This document shows positions 12,040 through 21,751 of a DNA stretch of 64,000 bases, piece by piece; position 1 is the stretch's first letter; each line of letters begins with the position of its first letter. Source of the stretch: Marchantia polymorpha subsp. ruderalis (lineage: Eukaryota > Streptophyta > Marchantiopsida > Marchantiales > Marchantiaceae); NCBI GenBank assembly GCA_037833965.1, contig AP031352.1:2026501-2090500 (forward strand), in the 5' to 3' direction. The notes under the pieces were generated by a model. The model saw only the letters and a list, made by a program, of their open reading frames with translations, did not search any database and was not told the DNA's origin. The translations under genes and the position numbers were made by a program.

Positions 12040-12074
12040 AGCTTTTCGGGCCATATATGATGGCCCGAAAAGCT
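12040..12074. repeat. Perfect hairpin 1 (15-bp stem, 5-nt loop)
   Basis: AGCTTTTCGGGCCAT (12040-12054), loop ATATG, ATGGCCCGAAAAGCT (12060-12074). A further ACAC/GTGT pairing continues beyond a 3-nt bulge. It lies in the 226-bp non-LTR remnant between LTR-B and LTR-S. Confidence 0.85.
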
Positions 12075-12096
12075 GTGTAAACCTGAGCGAAAAGCT

Positions 12097-12135
12097 TTTG
12101 ACAGCGCGGGCATATATGATGGCCGCGCTGTCAAA
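12097..12135. repeat. Hairpin 2 (17-bp stem, one mismatch, same apex)
   Basis: TTTGACAGCGCGGGCAT (12097-12113), loop ATATG, ATGGCCGCGCTGTCAAA (12119-12135), with a single mismatch. It has the same apex and loop as hairpin 1 but a different stem. AAAAGCTTTT (12090-12099) is itself a palindrome joining the two. Confidence 0.85.
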
Positions 12136-12251
12136 GACAGAGCATTTTGCTCAACCTTTATCCTATGTACTAAAGCTTTCGTGGAAGGTGCAGGCGATGA
12201 TACTTCAGGTTTCTTTAAAGTTCAATCAGATCGAGGTGGGGTCTCCATGAT

Positions 12252-12256
12252 CTCCT
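12252..12256. repeat. Target site duplication of LTR-S, left copy (CTCCT)
   Basis: It matches 14304-14308 exactly and flanks TGTGG...TTACA, proving the ends of the solo LTR. Confidence 0.9.
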
Positions 12257-14303
12257 TGTGGTAACCCACTTTTTGTTTTTTGTCGGAACTAAAACATTTT
12301 TGAATAGTAAGTACCGCGGCAGCAGCTGTAAATAGTAATCGGTACGCGAAAACAGAGTAAAAAGAGGATCGAGGACAGTCAAGGGGTTTTGGGCTTAGGC
12401 CACAGTGAGACGCTTGGGACGGAACGGGCGGTTCATGCTGCACGATCCGCTTCGAGCACCTTCGGCGGTAGATCACTCATAACTTTCTCAATTCGTAACG
12501 CTTTGAGTTGCTTCGGGTCTTGTTGGAAAGAACTCGACGCGCTGGTTCCAACGAGCCCACGAACTTGTGAAACGGATGAGAGGTCACTGAGTTATGAGTG
12601 GCGGAAGTTTTTGATATAGAGGGGCCTTCGGCCTGTGCACAGGCGAGCCTCCACGGACGGGCGAGCCTCCACGGACGGACACCTGCGCACGGACGCGGAC
12701 GCCTGTGGATAGGCGAACGCCTTCGGCGGAAGAGTAAAAACCGTCATAACTTTCTCAATTCTTAACGGTTTGACTTCGTTAGGGTCTTGTTGAAAAGCGC
12801 TCGCGACGCTCGTTCTAACGAGACCAAGAACTCTTAGAACGGATAAGGTGTCACTGAGTTATGAGGGTCGAAAGCGGCTGTCATGGTTAGGAGAGAGGCC
12901 TTCGGCGTTAACATATAGAGGAGCCTTCGGCGTTAACAGTTAGAGGGGCCTTCGGCCCAAGGCGACCTGCGAGTAGGCGGCTTGCGTGTAGGACGCGTGG
13001 GACCCACAGTCCTCGGATTTTGGAGAAGGAATTTTGGCCTAGGTTCCGAGATCTTGCAGGGCCCATATCTTTGCGATGGACGGTCGGATGGATCTGAAAT
13101 TTTGTGGGGCCGTTGATCTTGGCCGGCCACGCATGCCTGCAAATTTTCAGCCTCAGATCTTGGGTTGGAAGGCACTGGCGGCTCTGTACAGTAGGCTTAG
13201 GATTCAGATTTAGGGTTAGGGTTAGATTTAGGTTGTAAGTTAGAGGGGAAGGCAGCCGCCGACTCCTCAGGTGTAGGATCTGTTGCCGCTCGCACCATGG
13301 TAGTGCAGTGTAGTGTTAGTTAGGACTTAGAAGGTATAAAATAGTTCCAGGCGTTTTGCCTGGGGTTCTTTCCCAAACTCAGAAGTGTAGATCAGGAATC
13401 CATTTCCTATGCGTGTTTGTGTCCTTGAGTTCTGTCACCACGCACGAGGAGTTACAACTTAGCGTTCCGCATTTTGTAGCTGAAGGCCTTCGGCCGAATG
13501 TTCGGAGCTAGTAAATTGGTTAGAGACTTGAGTAGTTCGGATCTGCACCTGCGGGTGATTGCCGATGCTAAGAGCCAGTGACTAGTTAGATACTTGAATA
13601 GTTTCGCCCCTACACCTTCGAGTGTTTCTTTCTGATTGTACTCCTTTGGGATTTTTCCCCTGAATGCCAAAGTGAAGTTTTGTTACTTCGTGTAAGCCTT
13701 GGTTGTAAATTCAGGTTACGCTGCAGCAGGTGCCTTGAGGGTAACCCCTGTAGTATTTCTGGGAATGACAAGTGCCTGAGAATTCAAACTCTTCAATAGA
13801 CTGTTGTTATGTTACTGAAATGTCTCTCAGTGAGTCCTTCAGTGCGGACCTGTGTTCTCTGCGCGTTTTGTGAGTTGAGAGTGTTGTTCACCGCGTATGA
13901 GTGACTTCGATCCGAAGTAGGCAGTCCAAACCGGGTTTCCTACACTAGCAGCAAGCTAGTGGAACTGTTGTAAAAGCCGGAGTTGGAAGTCACTACCCGC
14001 AGCTTCGCTGAGTGTGCTCGCGAGAGACTTTCCCCCTGAAATCTTGAGTAGAGGTCCTAACGGATCTCTGGGTTGTGTTTCTGTAGTTTCAGGTGTGTGT
14101 GTGTGTTACGCTGCACTGTGCGACCTCCGAGTGCGCTCCGAGTGGACACTTGCAGTATTTCTGGGAGTGACAGTCGCCTGAGAATTCAAACTCCTCAATA
14201 GTCTGCTAAATGTGACACTTTGTACCCTGTGTGTTCCTTTGTCCCTGTGGGTTCGACCTTTCTACCACTATATTGCAATTTTAGCCTTTAGTGGGTTATT
14301 ACA
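12257..14303 (+). mobile_element. LTR-S: solo LTR, short form lacking the U3 ORF
   Basis: Starts TGTGGTAACCCAC, ends GGGTTATTACA, flanked by CTCCT on both sides. At 2,047 bp it has the same R-U5 (TATA 13335-13343) as the long LTRs. Between about 12970 and 13300 the U3 holds a segment unrelated to the ORF (with two TTAGGG-like units near 13205-13225), which also occurs in LTR-M at 60740-61060 in the matching place. Two hairpin modules lie at 12475-12605 and 12745-12870. No internal retroelement sequence remains, so it arose by LTR-LTR recombination. Confidence 0.9.
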
Positions 14304-14308
14304 CTCCT
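14304..14308. repeat. Target site duplication of LTR-S, right copy (CTCCT)
   Basis: Exact partner of 12252-12256. Confidence 0.9.
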
Positions 14309-14799
14309 GCTGATGGTAACATGTATATAGTCCGGACCATGTATCGATCGGCCATCAGCTTGGCATCGAGATGGAAGACCAAGGAGGTAATGTTTTGTAA
14401 TTTACAGAGAATGTGGAGCCCTTGTTTGATCTTAGGGCCGAATCTGAGAGAAAAGGATACTTTCAGGCAGTCATTCGCAAAGATCTGCGGAATTTGGGCT
14501 CCAGAGCTAAATCTCTGAGAGTAAACTTCTCCCAATCTGTTCTCTATATTTAGCTCTGAAAATGATAACATGTATCTTCTTTATATTGATGATTGAACCA
14601 CCTTTAAAGTTGATGTATGTTCAATGCAAACTTTAATTATATAAATTCAAACTTGACTACATTTTTTCCTCTAGGCTTATTAAAAATAATCAAGACTCGT
14701 AAAAAAATGAGTAGTATCTGGGACAATTTTTACAAACTTTTCTTTTGACTCTAATAAGGACTTAAAATAAAAAAATCTGCGTGAGATCAACCACATTAT
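14309..14799. other. Non-repetitive stretch, no gene recognised
   Basis: No convincing gene is visible. An open frame of moderate length continues across the LTR-S insertion point from 12140-12256 into 14309-14390 and then meets a GT that could be a splice donor, but the joined frame contains a TGA. It may be a scrap of a disrupted host gene. From 14530 the sequence is AT-rich. Confidence 0.3.
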
Positions 14800-15113
14800 T
14801 CTTCGATGTAGGTTCTTCAGCTTTTTAACTACGCTTGTTGTGTAGGTACTGGTAAACGTGGAACGTAGTGCAACGGAAAAGAGCTGATCATACCCAAGAG
14901 TATTTCCAGACCGTATAAAAGGTTTCCGAACGTATATTTATATTTCATGAACTTTCAGAAGTCACCAAATGCAACCTTCAACACTGTCTCTAATCTGGAT
15001 GTTACCTGCTAAGATGAGTTGCCTCGAAATTTCCAAAAACTAATTCAGGCGAAATGAGCTCTCAATGCCTTGACTACATCACGAGATATGCCAAAAGAAA
15101 TCTCGAGCACCTT
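14800..15113. repeat. Direct duplication of the germin-like 3' flank (copy 1)
   Basis: The sequence from CTTCGATGTAGG through the germin-like 3' end resembles 20850-21175 in the same orientation. A shorter version recurs at 15415-15670. These are duplicated downstream regions of the germin-like genes. Confidence 0.6.
15045..15113 (-). pseudogene. Germin-like C-terminal fragment
   Basis: The minus strand ends ALRAHFA-stop and matches the last 22 or so residues of the germin-like gene at 15605-16252 (which ends ALRAQFA). The similarity stops abruptly at about 15113, where another germin-derived piece on the opposite strand begins. It is too short to function. Confidence 0.7.
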
Positions 15114-15259
15114 ATGTGTTAACCCAGTCAGAATCCTAGTGTTCAGATCATCCTTTCAGCTTTTTCGGGAGTGGCATCGACCCTGAAATGCTGGAAAAGT
15201 CATTCTGCATGAATGCGACTCAAGTTGCTGCGTTGGAAAACATTTTCGAAGAGTGATAC
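15114..15259 (+). pseudogene. C-terminal fragment of a second germin-like type
   Basis: The plus strand encodes FGSGIDPEMLEKSFCMNATQ and ends ENIFEE-stop, the typical germin C-terminal helix region (NP-x-Q-x(3)-ALFGS-x-I...). One-base indels near 15120 and in the T run at 15160-15168 break the frame relative to the related copy at 19678-19948. It is a different germin-like lineage from the three intact genes. Confidence 0.65.
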
Positions 15260-15604
15260 GTCGAATTTTTGAAGTGCCAGGAGAAATCTTAGACTTTACT
15301 GGTATTGAGACAATCTGAGTGCCAGGTGTAGGTATTCCTAGGGCTCACTTAAGTAGAAACTCGACTACGGTTTATTCGATGCAGTTCATCGATGAAATTG
15401 GTATCATAATCAATGAGCTCATTCATTTCCAATGGAGGAGAGCTGATCATAACCAAGATATATCTAGACCGTATAATAGGTTTCCAAACGTATATTTATA
15501 TTTCATGAAATTTCAGAAGTCACCAAATGCATATTTCAACAACCGTCTCTAATCTGAATGTTGCCTGCTAAGATCGAGTTGCCTCGAAATTTTCAACAAC
15601 TAAT

Positions 15605-16252
15605 TCAGGCGAATTGAGCTCTCAGTGCCTTGACTACATCACCAGATATGCCAAAAGAAATCTCCAGCACCTTATCAGAGATTGGCGCGGATGTATTGAA
15701 CAGAGTATTCGGCAATCGGACCAGCCCTGCGTTGGAGCTGCTGAATCCGCCAAGTGCCGTGACGGTCTTGTACTTGTCGTTGTTGATCTGGAAATGAACG
15801 AGGCCTTTGGGGAAAGCAAAGATGTCGCCCTTGTAGAGCGTGTTGGTGAAAAGTTTGTTCGTGGTATCGACCAAACCCACGTCCAGAGTGCCTTCGATAA
15901 TGAACAAAAGTTCCGTTCCACGAGGGTGAGTGTGGGGCGGGTTCACGGTGCCAGGTGGAAACTGAAGCAAAGCCATGGAAACACCGAGTCCGTCGACTGC
16001 GAGAAATGGAGCCTTTGCTGGAGCAACTAGATTAGCTGTGGTGACAGTTGCAAAAGGTGAAGCCACGTTGGGCATGACGTTCTTCAAGGCCTCGCTGGTG
16101 AAGAACGTTCCATCGATATCGGCTGCATTGATTCCTGCTGGGACCTGGAAATCCTTGGTGAGTTCTGGATCAGAGGCCTGCACGGACTGCAGGGTCAGAG
16201 CAACTGCAACGAAAACTAGCAGAGCGAATGAAGAATATGGAAAACGACCCAT
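15605..16252 (-). CDS. Germin-like protein 1 (secreted cupin)
   Basis: 215 residues, the usual length of a germin-like protein. A signal peptide (about 1-26, ending SVQA) suggests secretion to the apoplast. Cupin box 1 (101-121, G-x5-HTH-x4-E-x6-G) supplies His107, His109 and Glu114. Box 2 (142-157, G-x5-PKG-x2-H-x3-N) supplies His153; together these are the manganese ligands. The KGD tripeptide is present, and one N-glycosylation sequon lies at Asn186. The two N-terminal cysteines that form the usual disulfide are absent, and there is no cysteine in the protein. Germins oligomerise and may act as oxalate oxidase or superoxide dismutase, but the activity here cannot be told from sequence. The ATG at 16252 is chosen because the signal peptide starts there and it is shared by all three copies; an in-frame ATG upstream falls in the leader. 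It is divergent from germin-like 2. Confidence 0.9.
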   Translation of the reverse strand: MGRFPYSSFALLVFVAVALTLQSVQASDPELTKDFQVPAGINAADIDGTFFTSEALKNVMPNVASPFATVTTANLVAPAKAPFLAVDGLGVSMALLQFPPGTVNPPHTHPRGTELLFIIEGTLDVGLVDTTNKLFTNTLYKGDIFAFPKGLVHFQINNDKYKTVTALGGFSSSNAGLVRLPNTLFNTSAPISDKVLEISFGISGDVVKALRAQFA

Positions 16253-16370
16253 TTTGTCGAATGGTGATAAAACTGCTGAAGATAATCTGTGTCTAAACCT
16301 CTGAAAATTTCGAGGAGTGTGAAAATGCTGCAGCCACTGGCTGAGCTTGAAATTGTTTTTTGGAATTTTG

Positions 16371-16460
16371 TGAAACACAGATTTGTGTTTCAGGGCTAGA
16401 TCATCACTGAAGATATGAGAAAGTGGCTTGCTTCCTCAGAAATGATAGCGCGTCTTTATA
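16371..16460 (-). promoter_or_regulatory. Germin-like 1 TATA box and 5'-UTR hairpin
   Basis: The minus strand has TATAAA at 16460-16455, about 200 bp before the ATG, then a hairpin TGAAACACA-4nt-TGTGTTTCA (16371-16392), probably inside the 5' UTR. The same layout and spacing occur in germin-like 2 and 3. Confidence 0.6.
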
Positions 16461-16608
16461 CTAGCACAAGACCATTCTTCTGATCCATGGCCTCGCAGTC
16501 GAAATGCATCAATCAAGACCCAAGTTGCACTATTCATTTCACAATGCATCGAAATTATGTCCAAATGGACCTGCATCAATATAGTGCAAGAATATGTTGA
16601 CAAATTCG

Positions 16609-16634
16609 TTGCTCTGATATGTATATCAGAGCAA
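16609..16634. repeat. 12-bp inverted repeat upstream of germin-like 1
   Basis: TTGCTCTGATAT, 2-nt spacer, ATATCAGAGCAA. It is present only in germin-like 1; the matching places of copies 2 and 3 lack the second half-site. Confidence 0.8.
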
Positions 16635-16957
16635 TGGGACAGTGTTTCTGAATCTAAAGAATTTCGATAAGACGAAGTCTATAGTAGAGACCCAGAACAA
16701 GATCTCTGAGATTCCGCAACATCCTAAGGTACAGGAGTGTTTCTCAACACATTTCCCTTGGCCAGCTCAGAACCATGAAAGATTGGTACAGCGTGACAGA
16801 CATGCCTGTTCAAGTGTAAAGCGTGACAGAAATTCCCGTGTCAAGGTCAGCTTGTATTTTTAATCTATTTGGATACACTTTTGACACGCTTGTAGTGAAG
16901 TGATAGTTACGTTAAGATATTTATCAGAAAGAAACGAACATTGAATTAGTGTCTTTG

Positions 16958-16979
16958 ATACCATACCATACCATACCAT
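16958..16979. repeat. Microsatellite (ATACC)4
   Basis: Four ATACC units plus AT; a fifth unit lies 7 bp downstream. Confidence 0.85.
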
Positions 16980-17080
16980 TTGATACCATACTTTGATAGA
17001 CGACCAGATCAGTTATAGTACCAGATAATAGAATTGTATGTGTTTTTTTATCGTTGTGGACCAGGTTCTCTTCACTCAGA

Positions 17081-17899
17081 GATCACACCATCATCTGCTC
17101 AAGACTTCCATTCGACCTTTTTTTTCAACAAAAACATGTTCCGCGACAAGTTAACATGTAATGAAGTGGGTATTGACCTCAATTTCTAGTATATCTTTTG
17201 TAACTGCATCCTAGTTCATCTACCACGCCAGATAATACGGTTTTTCCTATGATGCGTTACTAATTGAGGAAGATGTTTTAGTTCTTTGACTCTAGATACC
17301 ATAGGTTATAATGTTGTGATTTGGAATGATCGTGTGACCAGTTTCATCCAGTTAGATTTATCTTTCATTCATTGATCTCATTGGATTCAAGTCTTCATGT
17401 CAAGGAAAACATTGTGATTCTCACGACACGCCTAGCCATGAAGATCAAGCGATTTTAAGATGTCATAGAAGTGGTCGGAGGCTGAAGCAGATGTGAAGGA
17501 TTCCATTAGCTGATTCCTCTGAGTCTGATTTTCCGTACGTGCTACTCAGCTTTCAGCATTTGAAAGGGCAGTCAGAACTGAAGAAAAATATTTCTCTACA
17601 CTAAAGTAAAGGGCAACAATGAGTAGGTCAATTTCTAATTTTTTCCCAATCGATCCAAAGCTTTATGTAACTTCCAAATTTGATCTGTCCATAGGTTGCA
17701 TTACAGAGTCTTCATTATGCCAACTTTATGTTCGGCATTACGTACAGTTCCTCTGAATACACAATCTATGACACTTTAGAGTATCCGAGCTACCGTTAAT
17801 GCCTCAATCTGAGGTCATTTGGGGATTCTGTGCTCCTAGATCTCTCCTAATGTCGCGATTCAGCATCTTCGTCGGTTTCTTTTCTTTCCAAGGAGTATT
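17081..17899. other. Spacer of the germin-like inverted duplication
   Basis: AT-rich sequence between the two arms. No gene, RNA or long repeat is recognised. Confidence 0.4.
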
Positions 17900-18474
17900 A
17901 CGGAAGTCTTAAACAGAAGGTGTGGTCCACAACGATAACAATGCACATACTATTCCGTTATGCGGATTGATTCCTGATCCTGGTCGTCTATCAAAGTTAT
18001 GTTAACAAAATACTTCAATGTTGGTATTTTCGGAATATTTTCCTTACTACATGAGTTATAATAGCCTATCCAAATAAATGAAACATTAAAGCTGAGGTCG
18101 CTATCGTCTTGAAAATATCATACTTCACCACAGTGGACCAGAGATATCTATCACGCTGTAACAATCTTACATGACTCTGAGCTGGCTTAGGGAATGTAAT
18201 GAAAAAGACTCCTGTAACTTAAAATATTGCGGAATCTCAGAGATCTTGGTCTGGGTCTCTCCTGAAGACTTCTTCTAATTGAAATTCTTTAGATTAAGAA
18301 ACACTGTCCCTGGTAGATCAGGGCAACGAACTTGTCAACATATTCTTGCACTATGCTGATGCAGGTCCATTTGGACATAATTTTGATGCATTGTGAAATG
18401 AACAGTGCAACTTGGGTCTTGATTGATGCATTTCTACTGCGAGACCATGGATCAGATGAATGGTCTTGTGCTAG

Positions 18475-18564
18475 TATAAAGAGACGCTATCATTTCGGAG
18501 GAAGCAAGGCACTTTCTCATATCTAGAGTGATGATCTAGCCCTGAAACACAAATCTGTGTTTCA
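18475..18564 (+). promoter_or_regulatory. Germin-like 2 TATA box and 5'-UTR hairpin
   Basis: TATAAA at 18475-18480 lies about 200 bp before the ATG. Hairpin TGAAACACA-AATC-TGTGTTTCA (18543-18564) lies about 60 nt after the TATA box. Confidence 0.6.
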
Positions 18565-18680
18565 CAAAATTCCAAAAACAATTTCAAGCTCAGCAAGTGG
18601 CTGCAGCATTTCCACACTCCTCGAATCGTCAGAGGTTAAGGCACAGATTGTCTTCAGCAGTTTTATCACCATCCGACAAA

Positions 18681-19328
18681 ATGGGTCGTTTTCCATATTC
18701 TTCATTCGCTCTGCTAGTTTTCGTTGCAGTTGCTCTGACCCTGCAGTCCGTGCAGGCCTCTGATCCAGAGCTCACCAAGGATTTCCAGGTCCCAGCAGGA
18801 ATCAATGCAGCCGATATCGATGGAATGTTCTTCACCAGCGAGGCCTTGAGGAACGTCATGCCCAACGTGGCTTCACCTTTTGCAACTGTCACCACAGCTA
18901 ATCTGGTTGCTCCAGCAAAGGCTCCATTTCTCGCAGTCGACGGACTCGGTGTTTCCATGGCTTTGCTTCAGTTTCCACCTGGCACCGTGAACCCGCCCCA
19001 CACTCACCCTCGTGGAACGGAACTTTTGTTCATTATCGAAGGCACTCTGGACGTGGGTTTGGTCGATACCACGAACAAACTTTTCACCAACACGCTCTAC
19101 AAGGGCGACATCTTTGCTTTCCCCAAAGGCCTCGTTCATTTCCAGATCAACAACGACAAGTACAAGACCGTCACGGCACTTGGCGGATTCAGCAGCTCCA
19201 ACGCAGGGCTGGTCCGATTGCCGAATACTCTGTTCAATACATCCGCGCCAATCTCTGATAAGGTGCTGGAGATTTCTTTTGGCATATCTGGTGATGTAGT
19301 CAAGGCACTGAGAGCTCAATTCACCTGA
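18681..19328 (+). CDS. Germin-like protein 2 (secreted cupin)
   Basis: 215 residues, nearly identical to germin-like 1. Visible differences are Met for Thr at residue 49, Arg for Lys at residue 57 and a final Thr. The signal peptide, both cupin boxes with the His-His-Glu-His metal ligands, KGD and the sequon are kept, and it is also free of cysteine. ATG 18681 is in the same place as in the other copies. It is head-to-head with germin-like 1 as part of the inverted duplication and tail-to-tail with germin-like 3. Near identity of coding sequence with more diverged flanks fits recent duplication or gene conversion. Confidence 0.9.
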   Translation: MGRFPYSSFALLVFVAVALTLQSVQASDPELTKDFQVPAGINAADIDGMFFTSEALRNVMPNVASPFATVTTANLVAPAKAPFLAVDGLGVSMALLQFPPGTVNPPHTHPRGTELLFIIEGTLDVGLVDTTNKLFTNTLYKGDIFAFPKGLVHFQINNDKYKTVTALGGFSSSNAGLVRLPNTLFNTSAPISDKVLEISFGISGDVVKALRAQFT

Positions 19329-19677
19329 ATTAGGTTTTTGGAAATTTCGAGGCAACTAGATCTTAGCAGGCAACATTCAGATAAGAGACAGGTGTTGAAG
19401 GTTGCATTTGGTGACTCCTGAAATTTCATGAAATATAAATATACGTTCGGAAACCTTTTATACGGTCTGGATATATCTTGGATATGATCAGCTCGCCTGC
19501 ATTGAAAATGAATAAGTTCAATGATTGTGATACCAATCTCATCGATGAACTGCATCGAAGAAATCGTAGTCAAATTTCTACTTAACTGAGCCCTTGGACT
19601 ACCTACACCTGGCACTCAGATTGTCTCAATGCCAGTAAAGTCTAAGATTTCTCCTGGCACTTCAAAAAATCGACGTG

Positions 19678-19948
19678 TCACTCTGCGAAAATGTTTTCCA
19701 ACGCAGCAAGTTGAGTCGCCTTCATGAAGAATGACTTTTCCAGCAATTCACGGTCTATGCCACTTCCGAACAAAGCTGAAGGGATGACCTGAACACCAGG
19801 ATTCTGACTGTTGAGGACGTTCAGGCTCGATGCAAGCAGCATCCCCTTGTTCAGCTGGAAGCGTAGTATTTGCCAAAAGGCAAACATGAACAATGTTGGT
19901 AGCTGACATTAGTGCAGCTGCGAGGATCATAGCAGCAAGGAGGTTCAT
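19678..19948 (-). pseudogene. Internally deleted germin-like gene of the second type
   Basis: The 5' part opens with ATG at 19948 and a good signal peptide (MNLLAAMILAAALMSATNIV). The 3' part, in another frame, encodes NSQNPGVQVIPSALFGSG and ends LENIFAE-stop, a germin C-terminus. The whole cupin barrel between them is missing. It is related to the fragment at 15114-15259, so a second germin-like type once stood next to each main copy. Confidence 0.7.
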
Positions 19949-20844
19949 CTCCGATATATTGCAGTGGTTCTGTTAGAGATCCGTATTCGCGGTCTACGTC
20001 GTGCACTGGGAGCGACCTGGAGCAGTCTCGGATCTGAATTTTGATTTGCGGTTTGTTGTGGGATGTGAGGGCTCATTTCTCATCCGCAATTAATATACTG
20101 CGCATGGCCGCCTCTAGAGCAAGTGGATTCTATAGCCGAAAGACATGACCCAATAGTTGCCAAATGACGCAGGGAGAAATCTGGGTCAAAGTGTGTGCAG
20201 CGTAGGCAACTTCTCCGACATATTTGAAATATTGGGGCGTTCCTGTAATTACTCTTGTGGTGTCTTCAGACTCCTCTGGATATTTGTGCAAGGTTTATAT
20301 TACATAGCCAAAACGCAAAATATCCCTCGCAAGTGAAATCTTTCTTTGCCCTCTGCATGAGCCTTCGTGGATTCACGTAAATGTAAATTAAACTTTCCAT
20401 TATCAGTTGTTTTCATTCATTTGCTCGTTTAACTCGCTGAAAAATTCTTGATTGTTTTAACTATTATGTACATACGACTTACTTAATGGCAAAAGGAATG
20501 TTATTACTTCTAGCAAAAACATCCATGCTAATAAACATGAATTTTTATCCAGAAAGAATGTAAATAAAATTGATTTATCAAAGGCATAAATCATAATATT
20601 AGAAACATTCATCTCAAACAGCAAGAAAACTCTCAATATACAATGTAGACTGAACAGACATTAGAAACAATCCAAACTATATCATTCGTTCCAAACCTCT
20701 GGCATATAGAGCATCGCTTACGGCACAAGTTCCTCATTCAAGTATGCAGTGGATGTGTTTTGAATGAATATACTTTCATAAACAAAAGTCCTGTATATGA
20801 ATTCACGTGTCCGCTGAGCAATAAGAAGATCAATTTTCGGTAAT
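19949..20844. other. AT-rich intergenic stretch
   Basis: No gene, RNA or mobile element is recognised. Confidence 0.4.
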
Positions 20845-21172
20845 AAGGTCAGCGATACTTCGATGTGGGTTCTTCAGCTTTTAAATTACACTTGTTGTGT
20901 AGGTACTGTTTAACGTATAAGTAGTGCAACGGACGAGAACTGATCATACCCCAAGAGTATTTCCAGACCGTATTAACGGTTTCCGGACGTATATTTATAT
21001 TTCATGAAATTTCAGAAGTCACCAAATGCAACCTTCAACAACTGTCTCTAATCTGAATGTTGCCTGCTAAGATCGAGTTGCCTCGAAATTTCCAACAACT
21101 AATTCAGGCGAATTGAGCTCTCAGTGCCTTGACTACATCACCAGATATGCCAAAAGAAATCTCCAGCACCTT
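20845..21172. repeat. Direct duplication of the germin-like 3' flank (copy 2)
   Basis: Partner of 14800-15113 in the same orientation; it runs into the 3' end of germin-like 3. Confidence 0.6.
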
Positions 21173-21751
21173 ATCAGAGATTGGCGCGGATGTATTGAAC
21201 AGAGTATTCGGCAATCGGACCAGCCCTGCGTTGGAGCTGCTGAATCCGCCAAGTGCCGTGACGGTCTTGTACTTGTCGTTGTTGATCTGGAAATGAACGA
21301 GGCCTTTGGGGAAAGCAAAGATGTCGCCCTTGTAGAGCGTGTTGGTGAAAAGTTTGTTCGTGGTATCGACCAAACCCACGTCCAGAGTGCCTTCGATAAT
21401 GAACAAGAGTTCCGTTCCACGCGGGTGAGTGTGGGGCGGGTTCACGGTGCCAGGTGGAAACTGAAGCAAAGCCATGGAAACACCGAGTCCATCGACTGCG
21501 AGAAATGGAGCCTTTGCTGGAGCAACCAGATTAGCTGTGGTGACAGTTGCAAAAGGTGAAGCCACGTTGGGCATGACGTTCTTCAAGGCCTCGCTGGTGA
21601 AGAACGTTCCATCGATATCGGCTGCATTGATTCCTGCTGGGACCTGGAAATCCTTGGTGAGTTCTGGATCAGAGGCCTGCACGGACTGCAGGGTCAGAGC
21701 AACTGCAACGAAAACTAGCAGAGCGAATGACGAAGGTAGCAAACGACCCAT
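21104..21751 (-). CDS. Germin-like protein 3 (secreted cupin)
   Basis: 215 residues. The mature protein appears identical to germin-like 1; only the start of the signal peptide differs (MGRLLPSSF against MGRFPYSSF). Both cupin boxes, all four metal ligands, KGD and the Asn186 sequon are present, with no cysteine. ATG 21751 is chosen by alignment to copies 1 and 2. Its promoter follows the same plan, but beyond about 22200 the upstream DNA switches to an inverted copy of the chitinase upstream region. Confidence 0.9.
   Translation of the reverse strand: MGRLLPSSFALLVFVAVALTLQSVQASDPELTKDFQVPAGINAADIDGTFFTSEALKNVMPNVASPFATVTTANLVAPAKAPFLAVDGLGVSMALLQFPPGTVNPPHTHPRGTELLFIIEGTLDVGLVDTTNKLFTNTLYKGDIFAFPKGLVHFQINNDKYKTVTALGGFSSSNAGLVRLPNTLFNTSAPISDKVLEISFGISGDVVKALRAQFA

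Larger units (their letters stand above)
15270..17080. repeat. Left arm of a large inverted duplication containing germin-like 1
   Basis: The arm matches 17900-19680 in reverse complement. Shared landmarks are the 3' flank (GCCAGGTGTAGG..., 15320), the gene, its promoter, and a distal stretch with CGACCAGATCAG / ATCGTTGTGGACCA near 17000-17070. The boundaries are estimated by eye. Confidence 0.7.
17900..19680. repeat. Right arm of the large inverted duplication containing germin-like 2
   Basis: Reverse-complement partner of 15270-17080. The coding parts are nearly identical and the flanks more diverged. Confidence 0.7.

Noticed and set aside
12040-12135. Hairpins as a geminivirus-type replication origin
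   Set aside because: The loop ATATG lacks the conserved nonanucleotide and no Rep-like gene is present.
13200-13240. Telomere-like TTAGGG units
   Set aside because: Only two degenerate units, recurring in reverse complement in LTR-M, so they belong to the LTR segment and not to a telomere.
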